A DNA stretch of 11,638 nucleotides from contig JASLMQ010000798.1 of NCBI GenBank assembly GCA_030746455.1, forward strand, positions 1 to 11,638. The letters are read 5' to 3'. A program made the position numbers and the translations under genes. Positions 1-6,342 of the stretch are shown piece by piece (the first letter of the stretch is position 1; every line of letters starts with the position of its first letter). The DNA comes from Candidatus Latescibacterota bacterium (GTDB lineage Bacteria; Latescibacterota; UBA2968; GCA-2709665). The notes under the pieces were generated by a model. It was not told where the DNA came from. It saw only the letters and a list, made by a program, of their open reading frames with translations, and ran no database searches.

Positions 1-1183
1 CGTCATATCCCCACGTTTCCGCACGGTGTCGGAACTTGTAAGGCATGCGTCCTGTGCGTTCCACCTCCTGTGCGGCCGCATCGTACGCTTCGGGTGATGC
101 GTCGAGGCCTACGTCCACGTCTGCGGGCGCCATCTGTCTCGCCAGAGGCGGCCCGTAGCGGATGTAGGCCTGTCCGCGATCGCTCTGACACCCCTGGATG
201 TCCCGTCGCGGATCGCCGTACCGGAGGCTCGCGTAGGCCACCCGGGCACAGTGTTCCATCAGACGCTCGTTCGTCTCGGTCAGGAACACGGGATCACGCG
301 TCCGCCAGAACCGCTCGAGCGCCTCCCTGTCGGGCAGCAGCTCGTCCCCGTGATGGTCCATCATAACAGCCGACTGCACGAACCGGATCTCCTCGTTGGA
401 CATCCGAGACAGGCCCTCCGCGTAGGATCGGAGCGCGGCCTTCAGGTCCCCCTTCATCTGATATCCCAGCCCGATGAAGAACGGCGCATCCCGATCTTCT
501 GGATGCGCCCGCTGGTACTCCTCGAACAGTTTGACCAGGTGAGTGGGACGTTTCGTTTCGTGGTAGACCACGCCGAGAAGCGTCCTTGCGGCCCGGTGTC
601 CGGGATCCAGCCCGATGGCCCGGGTCAGGAATTCCTCGCCCACGCTCAGATCGATCTCAGCGTATCCCATCTGGCGGAAAGTGCGGCCCGACGCGCGGTC
701 GTTCAGATCGGTGTCGACGCCGCTCGCCACGTCGGTCCAATGCGACATCTCCCACGACCAGACCGCGTACCGCCCGGCATAGTAGAGGGCCCGAACGTTG
801 TCCGGATCCAGCTCGTGTGCCCTTCTCGCGGCCTTGTACGACCCGTGCCTCCGGCCAGAGGCCCACAGGAGCTCTGCGTGCGTTGAGCGGAACTCAGCGC
901 TCTCGGGCTCCTTCTCCATCGCACGACGCAGCCACCGTCCTGCGTCCTGCCGAGAGGCGATCGTGTTCACCTCGAGGTGAAGCCGCGCGAGCGCGTGCAT
1001 CGACCGTCCAGTCCGATCCTGCTCTACCGCCTCCTTGAGGTCCGCCTCGCGGACGCCGAACGTCCGGCCCGTGTCGGAGGCCGCCGCCAGCAGGGAGTCG
1101 ACAGCCGCGGAGTCATCGCCTCTCGCCATCTGGCACCATGCGCACAAGACCAGGAGACAGGTGATTTGTGCGACCGATCGCAT
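1..1183 (-). CDS. TPR-GWxTD domain protein, type A (second copy; 3' end beyond window)
   Basis: Open for 394 codons from an ATG at 1183 to the window edge, with no stop, so the C-terminal part is missing. The N-terminus (MRSVAQITCLLVLCAWCQMA) looks like a Sec signal peptide, so the protein is probably exported. Residues about 60-265 hold helical TPR-like repeats, for example LDPDNVRALYYAGRYAV and LDPGHRAARTLLGVVYH. The GWxTD domain begins near residue 290 with FWRTRDPVFLTETNERLMEH, then RVAYASLRYGD, then GCQSDRGQAYIRYGPP near 331-346, and reaches ETWGYD at the edge. It aligns in order with the complete type A protein at 6343-8652, but its signature reads GCQSD, with Trp replaced by Cys and Thr by Ser. 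It lies 33 bp behind the type B gene and is surely co-transcribed with it. The family is clear; the molecular function is unknown. Confidence 0.88.
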   Translation of the reverse strand, partial: MRSVAQITCLLVLCAWCQMARGDDSAAVDSLLAAASDTGRTFGVREADLKEAVEQDRTGRSMHALARLHLEVNTIASRQDAGRWLRRAMEKEPESAEFRSTHAELLWASGRRHGSYKAARRAHELDPDNVRALYYAGRYAVWSWEMSHWTDVASGVDTDLNDRASGRTFRQMGYAEIDLSVGEEFLTRAIGLDPGHRAARTLLGVVYHETKRPTHLVKLFEEYQRAHPEDRDAPFFIGLGYQMKGDLKAALRSYAEGLSRMSNEEIRFVQSAVMMDHHGDELLPDREALERFWRTRDPVFLTETNERLMEHCARVAYASLRYGDPRRDIQGCQSDRGQAYIRYGPPLARQMAPADVDVGLDASPEAYDAAAQEVERTGRMPYKFRHRAETWGYD

Positions 1184-1194
1184 CAGCAGGAATA

Positions 1195-1200
1195 CCCTCC
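1195..1200 (-). promoter_or_regulatory. Ribosome binding site of the 1183 ATG
   Basis: GGAGGG on the minus strand, 11 nt upstream of the ATG at 1183. It lies in the 33-bp spacer after the stop codon at 1217-1219 and supports this start for the downstream type A gene. Confidence 0.6.
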
Positions 1201-1216
1201 GCTACCCCAGCCATCC

Positions 1217-4200
1217 TCAGTCCGCCACCTGGAAGGTTGTCTCCTTCCCGATCATCTTGCCGCTGTTCAGGTCCGTCACCTCCACCCGCACCTCGTATCT
1301 CCCCGTGTGCGTATCGCCCAGATCGAGCTCCACGTAGGCCACCTCGGATTCGCCCAGCCCAATCTGCTCGTACCCCACCGCCACCTGCTCGCGTTTGCCC
1401 CCCGAGAAGGTCTGAGCAAGCCGTGAAACGATGCTCCCCAGGTTGATACCTACCCGTGGACGGACCGTGTACTCCACGCTATATCGGGTCTGGCCGAATT
1501 CGTCCCGCGTGAGGTTGTAGATCTCGTAGTAGACGAATACCGGTCTCCCCTTTCGGAACTTCCGCGTGGGGAGCGGAATGACCTGCAGGCCTCCCTTGGT
1601 GAACTTGTTCTCCCCCCCCGCCTCCGATATGTGGAACGCAAGCTGCAGATCGCTCAGCAGCAGATCCTCCCTCCGGTAGTTCTTGACCACCACGGCCTTC
1701 CGGTAGATCCCCAGTTTCCCGTCCAGACGGTTTCGGGCCTTCACCTCCAGCCTGTAGACACCAGGCGGCACTGCCAGCCTCTCCACGTCGGGTATGAAAG
1801 CACCTCTCACACGACGGTCTCCTTCGGCCCGATACACCAGGTGGTCCGACTCTCGATACACCGTGTCCGCATTCGTGGGCACAGCCGCTGCTTGCCGGGT
1901 CACCACCATCTCGGTGACATTCGCCTCGGCCCGGTATCGACCCGACTCGTTCGGCATGCCGTAGTAGACCTCGAGAGTGCTGTTTCCCCCGGGGCCCCGG
2001 AAGTCCGCGAGGTCGAAGTAGAACTCGTAGGGCTCTGCTGCGTACTCCGCGGCGTAGTGATCCGGCGTGATCGCGGCGGCGCGGTCGAACACCGACCTCG
2101 GTGCGTACCGAGCGAATTTCCTCATTTGCTCGAAGCTGAGATCGGGTGCCAGCGGTACCGGAGCGTATTCGTACACGCCGCTGAACGATTCGTCGGTGAA
2201 CGTGATCTCGATCCCACCACCCACCTTGGTGTAGGTCCACGACTCCCAGGGCACGTTGCTGAGGTCCCGGTTCGAGGTGGTCACCGGCCGGTACTCGCTC
2301 AGCCTGAACCAATACTCGTATGGGTCCTGGCCAGTGCCCGCCCCGATTGCAGCGGCCCCCGCCTCCGCCTCTGTGGCAGTCCCCTCCTGTTCCTGATCCT
2401 CTGCCTCGCCGGACAGAACAGCCTCGGCCTCCGCTTCGAACTCCTCTGCGTCCGTCAGCTTCCTCGCGTAGTCCACTGCCGTTGCATCGTAGTTCCGGTC
2501 CACGTCCAGCTGGCCGCCAAATGACCGGCTGCGTATGGGATAGACGCTGCCGAGGTAGCTCTCGCTGGCGGCCTCGCTCCCGTACAGATCGTAGGCCATG
2601 CGTTCCTTGACCCGCTGGACTCCGAGCGTCTGCTCGAGGTTCATCATCGTCGACCTCGTCCGGTGGTCCGGTTCCCCGAACCGGATGTAGACCACACCAC
2701 GGGCATCCCACGGCTCCTTTCCGTCCGCGAAATGGGTCCGCGCATACCACACCCGTCGGTAGTGCTCGAGCAGTCGCTCGTTCACCGGAGTGGACAGATC
2801 AGGGTCTCGATCGTTCCAGAAGCGTTTCAGGTACTCTCCGCGATCCTCCTCCGGAAGGTACCTGAAGGTCTCGAACTCCTCCCTGGATGATATCAACTCG
2901 ATGTCTTCGAAGAACTCCCGCACCTCCGGCTTGGTCTTCGACAGGTACTCCTGGAACATCCCGAATGCCAGTTCCAGCTTCTCTTTCTTGAAGCAGGCCT
3001 GCGCCACGATCGGGATCAGCTCGACAGCCTCCGGGTGCTCCTGCGTGAATCCCAGCAGCGAATCCATGATGCGGTCGTAGTCTCGAAGCTCCAGATAGGC
3101 CACGCCCAGCCGTCGGGCAATCCGGGGGTCATCCGGCCGCATCAGCAGATAGCGGGTGTACCAAACGATGGCTTTGTCGTATTCCTCGGCCAGATCGGCA
3201 TACCAGTCTCCCATCAGAAGAACGGCCTCGGCGTGGTCCGGATACCTCTTCATGAAGCCTCCGATTTCGTCCTTCGAATCGACGATCCATTTCATTTCGT
3301 ACTTGGCCTTGGCCTTCTGGAATCGCGCCTCCTTGTGGTTCGGGTCCCGCTTGAGGGCGTCCAGGAAGTAGTCCGCGGCCATGGCCTTCTCCACGCTGCG
3401 CTTGTACCCCCTGGTGTAGTTCATGTAGATCAGGCCCATCCCGTAGTAGGCCTCTGCAAGGTCCGATCCCCGGCCCTCCGTGAGGGCCTTCTGGAACGTC
3501 TCTTCGGCGTAGTGATCGTAGCGGTTCGCCAGGTGAACATGGCCGAGCTTGGCGAAGGAGGACCCGTCCATACGCTGGTTCGCCACGCCCCCAAGCAGCG
3601 GTATTGCGCGATCGGGCCTGCCCTCCTCCAGATACCGGTCCGCCACCGCCTCCAGCGAATCCGCCTGGGCGGCTCCGATGGGCTCCGTCACCACCCTGTA
3701 CCTCCCCGGAGGTCCCATCAGGTGTGCGGCCTGAGAGCGATGGCTGTACGCCGAGAGCAGCCTGCCGTCCGGACGGGTCTCGGGCCGGTAGACATAGCTC
3801 GTCCTCTGTACCGGGACCTGGTCCGCGGAGCACCGGAATAGGGCACGCAGGACTCTGAGATCGCGCTCCTTCTCACGCTCATCGGAGGTTTCCGCTTTCG
3901 CGCGGCCCTCGGCCCATTCCAGGACGTCTTCGAGCACGGGCGGGAGCGAGTCCCCGTGTGCGGCCGCGAACTCCGACATCAGGTCGCCCACGAGGATCAT
4001 GTGCTCGCGGCAGGCCCGGTCGGCGCACCCCTTCGAGCCGCCGCGGGTCTGTTCCTTCATGGCCCGGGTGTAAGCCTTGCAGTCCTCCTTGGTAAGCCCC
4101 ACGCCCAGCTTGTGCAGCTCCTTGAAGGTTGCCGTGGCGATTAGGAGATCGCGCTCCATCACGATGTAGTCGGCACGGTGCATCGTATTGTAGGCCTTCA

Positions 4201-5017
4201 TGTAATAATTCCGGGCCCTGGCCACGTGCACCTGAGCGACCAGCGCCGCGCGCCGGTCATCGGGACTCAGAGAGCCCGGCCCACGGTGTCCACCCATCGT
4301 GCTCTCATCCGCACCGGGGGCAACGGGCTCTCCGTCGCTGATGGCGCCGCTCTTCACGTCGATGGCGACAGGTCTCCCGCCGTCGTCCTCCTCGAGCACG
4401 CAGAGGACGCGCTCGGGATCCTGAGCCCACCGGAGGCGCCTGGAGACCCTTCCGCGGGCAAGTCGATTCGCCTTACCGTTGCGGTCGATGATCCAGAGGC
4501 CGGCATCGCTCCCATCCAGCAGATCGCCCCGGAACCCGCCAACCGCGAGCTGCCGCCCGTTGGGAGCAAGCGCGATCGTCTGCGCCTGCATGTCCTCCGG
4601 CAACGGCCAGATCTCATCCGACGACCCGTCGATTCCGAGTCTCCTTATGCGGCTCCGGATGATGGGAGAGTACCGTCCGCCCGTCAGATAGGAACCGAAC
4701 AACGTATAGCGGAGGCTGTGCTGAAGGCAAACCAGTTCCCTGCCGTTGGGGTGGAAGCTCAGGCGCGTGACCTCCCCGAGATAGCTCCTGATCCTTCGGC
4801 CGTCGGCCCCACTCCCCTCACCGATCCAGATTTCTGTGTAGAGGACGTGGCCGTCCCCGTGCGGGATCGTCCAGGCCATGCGCTTCCCGTCATCCGACCT
4901 CACCACCTCTGATGCCTGCGCTGGCATGGAACTGCATAGGCCGACGATCATCGCAATGATCACGGCGCAAGGCGCAACAAAACCGTCTCTCCGAGTGCTC
5001 GATACTCGTTCTCCCAT
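1217..5017 (-). CDS. Exported beta-propeller/TPR/GWxTD protein, type B (complete)
   Basis: About 1266 residues. A signal peptide ends near SMPAQA (residue about 36), so the product is likely periplasmic or surface-exposed. Residues about 40-265 show four or five PD40/WD40-like beta-propeller repeats: SDDGKRMAW, LSFHPNGRELVC, IALAPNGRQLAV, LRWAQDPERVLCV, LSPDDRRAALV. Residues 265-400 are helical, with Cys at about 314, 332 and 337. Residues about 455-695 form roughly seven TPR-like repeats. The GWxTD region begins at FWNDRDPDLSTPVNERLLEH (about 734), but the signature is PWDARGVVYIRFGEPD. It is split from its second half (PWESWTY, about 924) by some 140 residues including a Glu/Ala-rich linker at about 855-897. 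Beta-sandwich-like segments follow, with PVFVYYEIYNLTRDEFG at about 1160 and a closing GRYEVRVEVTDLNSG. Start: GTG at 5020 and ATG at 5017 are adjacent; I prefer the ATG. Function unknown. Confidence 0.9.
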   Translation of the reverse strand: MGERVSSTRRDGFVAPCAVIIAMIVGLCSSMPAQASEVVRSDDGKRMAWTIPHGDGHVLYTEIWIGEGSGADGRRIRSYLGEVTRLSFHPNGRELVCLQHSLRYTLFGSYLTGGRYSPIIRSRIRRLGIDGSSDEIWPLPEDMQAQTIALAPNGRQLAVGGFRGDLLDGSDAGLWIIDRNGKANRLARGRVSRRLRWAQDPERVLCVLEEDDGGRPVAIDVKSGAISDGEPVAPGADESTMGGHRGPGSLSPDDRRAALVAQVHVARARNYYMKAYNTMHRADYIVMERDLLIATATFKELHKLGVGLTKEDCKAYTRAMKEQTRGGSKGCADRACREHMILVGDLMSEFAAAHGDSLPPVLEDVLEWAEGRAKAETSDEREKERDLRVLRALFRCSADQVPVQRTSYVYRPETRPDGRLLSAYSHRSQAAHLMGPPGRYRVVTEPIGAAQADSLEAVADRYLEEGRPDRAIPLLGGVANQRMDGSSFAKLGHVHLANRYDHYAEETFQKALTEGRGSDLAEAYYGMGLIYMNYTRGYKRSVEKAMAADYFLDALKRDPNHKEARFQKAKAKYEMKWIVDSKDEIGGFMKRYPDHAEAVLLMGDWYADLAEEYDKAIVWYTRYLLMRPDDPRIARRLGVAYLELRDYDRIMDSLLGFTQEHPEAVELIPIVAQACFKKEKLELAFGMFQEYLSKTKPEVREFFEDIELISSREEFETFRYLPEEDRGEYLKRFWNDRDPDLSTPVNERLLEHYRRVWYARTHFADGKEPWDARGVVYIRFGEPDHRTRSTMMNLEQTLGVQRVKERMAYDLYGSEAASESYLGSVYPIRSRSFGGQLDVDRNYDATAVDYARKLTDAEEFEAEAEAVLSGEAEDQEQEGTATEAEAGAAAIGAGTGQDPYEYWFRLSEYRPVTTSNRDLSNVPWESWTYTKVGGGIEITFTDESFSGVYEYAPVPLAPDLSFEQMRKFARYAPRSVFDRAAAITPDHYAAEYAAEPYEFYFDLADFRGPGGNSTLEVYYGMPNESGRYRAEANVTEMVVTRQAAAVPTNADTVYRESDHLVYRAEGDRRVRGAFIPDVERLAVPPGVYRLEVKARNRLDGKLGIYRKAVVVKNYRREDLLLSDLQLAFHISEAGGENKFTKGGLQVIPLPTRKFRKGRPVFVYYEIYNLTRDEFGQTRYSVEYTVRPRVGINLGSIVSRLAQTFSGGKREQVAVGYEQIGLGESEVAYVELDLGDTHTGRYEVRVEVTDLNSGKMIGKETTFQVAD

Positions 5018-5022
5018 CACTT

Positions 5023-5032
5023 CCCCTCTCCC
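5023..5032 (-). promoter_or_regulatory. Purine-rich ribosome binding site of the type B gene
   Basis: On the minus strand this reads GGGAGAGGGG. GGGAG (5028-5032) is 10 nt from the ATG at 5017 and 7 nt from the GTG at 5020. GAGGGG (5023-5028) is 5 nt from the ATG. The spacing does not decide between the two starts, which differ by one residue. Confidence 0.5.
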
Positions 5033-5149
5033 GTTCCCATTCCACCATCTGCCGTCTGTCTGAACATTGTGGCTCTCCCAAACGTCCGCGATCTGTGTCT
5101 GGCCTCCGCTCGAACGCTTCCTATTCCCTCCGTGATCTCTGTGCCTCTG

Positions 5150-5185
5150 CCTGTCCCCCGAAGCGGCGCCAGCCGCGAAGGAGGA
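5150..5185. repeat. Short imperfect palindromic repeat, copy 2
   Basis: This 36-nt unit starts with CCTGTCC and ends with AGGAGGA, as does the 36-nt unit at 8854-8889. The core is CGGC-gcca-GCCG, which can form a small hairpin. Between the shared ends the two copies agree well once one is shifted by one base (CCGAAGCGGCG here, CCGTAGCTGCG there). Both copies sit between genes of this locus, so they look like members of a dispersed intergenic repeat family rather than chance palindromes. Confidence 0.55.
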
Positions 5186-5210
5186 TGGTCATGCTCCTCG
5201 TCATTCGCAG

Positions 5211-6131
5211 CTATGCCTCGATTCTCAGCAGCCCGGCTGCGTTCCGATATGCAATCCCCTCGATATCGTCCTCAGTGGCCCCCGAGTCGGCCAGGAACTG
5301 GACCATCCGCTCCACACCCGGGCTGTGGGGATTGTCCTCCGCTCGCTTCGTCCCGAAAACGACCCCATAGGGCAGAAATGGCGGGCCCTCCCGCGTCACC
5401 CAGTCCGTTCCGACTATCAGGCGGTCCTTCGGTATCCGCTCCAGCGCCACAGGCACGCCGGGTGAGTTGAAGTCTCTGATCTCTGCCCAGAAGTTGCCCG
5501 GGAAGCTGCCGTATCGCCGCTCGATCTGGTCGAGATATCCGGAGACGACCGGCGGGTCATCCTTCTCAGTACCCACGAAATGCGCCAGGATGGTGTTCGC
5601 CTCGGGAACACGCTCTGCCAGGTCCATCAGGTCCTCGAGCTGTTCTGTCCCGCCCCCCTCAAACGGCCCCTGTGGGCCGCTGTTGGACGTGGAGATGTGG
5701 ACCTGCACCGGTTTTCCGTACTCCGCCGCGGCTCGGACCAGCGTGGCCACCGAATCGGTATTCATCCGGTAGTCCATGATGTAGGGCAGCATCTCGCCAA
5801 ACAGGGGGAACTCCCACTCTTCGAAGCAGACGCGCATGGCGTCGAGCGAGGCGTCGAGGAAGTGGGGATTGATCGTGCAGGCACCCCGGAGTCGATCTGG
5901 CGCGCGGTTGGCCAGGTCGTGGATGAACCGGTTGCCTTCGAGGATCTGGGTGGGATCCTCCATCATTCGCCTGATCCAGGGCCCGTCCACGCTGATTGCG
6001 AAACGCAGGTCCGCGCCGCTGCCCTTCATCACGTCGAGCAGCGACGGCAGGATATCCCCTCGGTCCTCGCCACCGCGCCCGATGTTGCTCACGTGAACGT
6101 GCGTATCCACCCACGTGATGCCGCTACTCAT
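5211..6131 (-). CDS. Amidohydrolase family 2 metal-dependent hydrolase
   Basis: A complete 306-residue protein with no signal peptide, so presumably cytoplasmic, unlike its exported neighbours. It has the marks of the amidohydrolase-2 (ACMSD-like) TIM barrel: DTHVHV at the N-terminus (His11 and His13), Glu113 in FGEM, His145 in QVHIST, His184 in ILAHF, Asp243 in VGTDW, and a closing YRNAAGLLRI typical of the family. The expected metal ligands and catalytic Asp are all present, so the enzyme should be active. The family hydrolyses or decarboxylates small carboxylated or cyclic substrates; nothing here fixes the substrate. Length is normal for the family. The ATG at 6131 has a strong AAGGAG 9 nt upstream. 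It lies between two TPR-GWxTD gene pairs in the same direction, with gaps of about 200 bp on both sides, so it may be a separate transcription unit. Confidence 0.9.
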   Translation of the reverse strand: MSSGITWVDTHVHVSNIGRGGEDRGDILPSLLDVMKGSGADLRFAISVDGPWIRRMMEDPTQILEGNRFIHDLANRAPDRLRGACTINPHFLDASLDAMRVCFEEWEFPLFGEMLPYIMDYRMNTDSVATLVRAAAEYGKPVQVHISTSNSGPQGPFEGGGTEQLEDLMDLAERVPEANTILAHFVGTEKDDPPVVSGYLDQIERRYGSFPGNFWAEIRDFNSPGVPVALERIPKDRLIVGTDWVTREGPPFLPYGVVFGTKRAEDNPHSPGVERMVQFLADSGATEDDIEGIAYRNAAGLLRIEA

Positions 6132-6140
6132 CTATTCGTT

Positions 6141-6146
6141 CTCCTT
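6141..6146 (-). promoter_or_regulatory. Ribosome binding site of the amidohydrolase
   Basis: AAGGAG on the minus strand, 9 nt from the ATG at 6131. It is the best Shine-Dalgarno match in the window and fixes the start. Confidence 0.75.
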
Positions 6147-6226
6147 CGCTGGATGACCCTATCCAGCCCATCTGGATTCATCATGCGATGGATCTCCTGT
6201 TGCGGGATCAGATTCGGGCAAGGCAG

Positions 6227-6270
6227 GATCCCTCCCCCCTTTCGCAAAGGGGGGAATACAAGGGGGGATC
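6227..6270. repeat. C-run/G-run palindromic intergenic repeat
   Basis: Six C, TTT, CGC, AAA, six G occupy 6234-6254: a perfect 9-bp stem with a 3-nt loop. A further run of six G lies at 6262-6267, and GATC flanks both outer ends (6227-6230 and 6267-6270). This is the form of the palindromic units scattered between genes in many environmental bacterial genomes, whose translations give the familiar spurious peptide PPFAKGG. That peptide does appear in one minus-strand frame here. The unit lacks a U-tract, so it is not a standard intrinsic terminator, though the stem could still stabilise or slow the transcript. Confidence 0.75.
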
Positions 6271-6342
6271 GAGCGTGCATCCCAACGCGTGGAATCGTTG
6301 TTCGTGCCACCGCGGAGGACAACGGATCGGCCCACATGCCTA

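Larger units (their letters stand above)
5018..5210. other. Intergenic spacer between amidohydrolase and type B gene
   Basis: No coding region is supportable here. The spacer holds the short palindromic repeat at 5150-5185 and the ribosome binding site at 5023-5032. A stretch at 5125-5149 (TCCGTGATCTCTGTGCCTCT) resembles the 'CTGTG-CCTCTGTG' intergenic filler found widely in metagenomic bacterial genomes; this resemblance is from memory. I see no convincing -35/-10 pair on the minus strand, and no stem followed by a U-tract, so read-through from the amidohydrolase is possible. Confidence 0.5.
6132..6342. other. Intergenic spacer between type A gene and amidohydrolase
   Basis: No gene is supportable. 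The spacer begins, in transcription order, with a second TAG directly after the TAG of the type A gene (6340-6345 reads TAGTAG on the minus strand). It then holds the C-run/G-run palindrome at 6227-6270 and the amidohydrolase ribosome binding site. I see no clear promoter and no U-tract terminator. Confidence 0.5.

Noticed and set aside
1..1183. Lipoprotein signal in the type A protein at the window start
   Set aside because: There are Cys residues in the hydrophobic segment (LLVLC, AWC), but neither is preceded by a proper lipobox with a small residue at -1, so an ordinary signal peptide is more likely.
1479..2750. 423-codon minus-strand open frame overlapping the type B gene in another frame
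   Set aside because: It is Gly/Arg-rich with no domain, while the main frame carries conserved GWxTD motifs shared with its paralogue throughout this stretch.
6227..6270. Intrinsic terminator
   Set aside because: The stem is strong, but on neither strand is it followed by a T-run; the flanks are GATC and G/C-rich.
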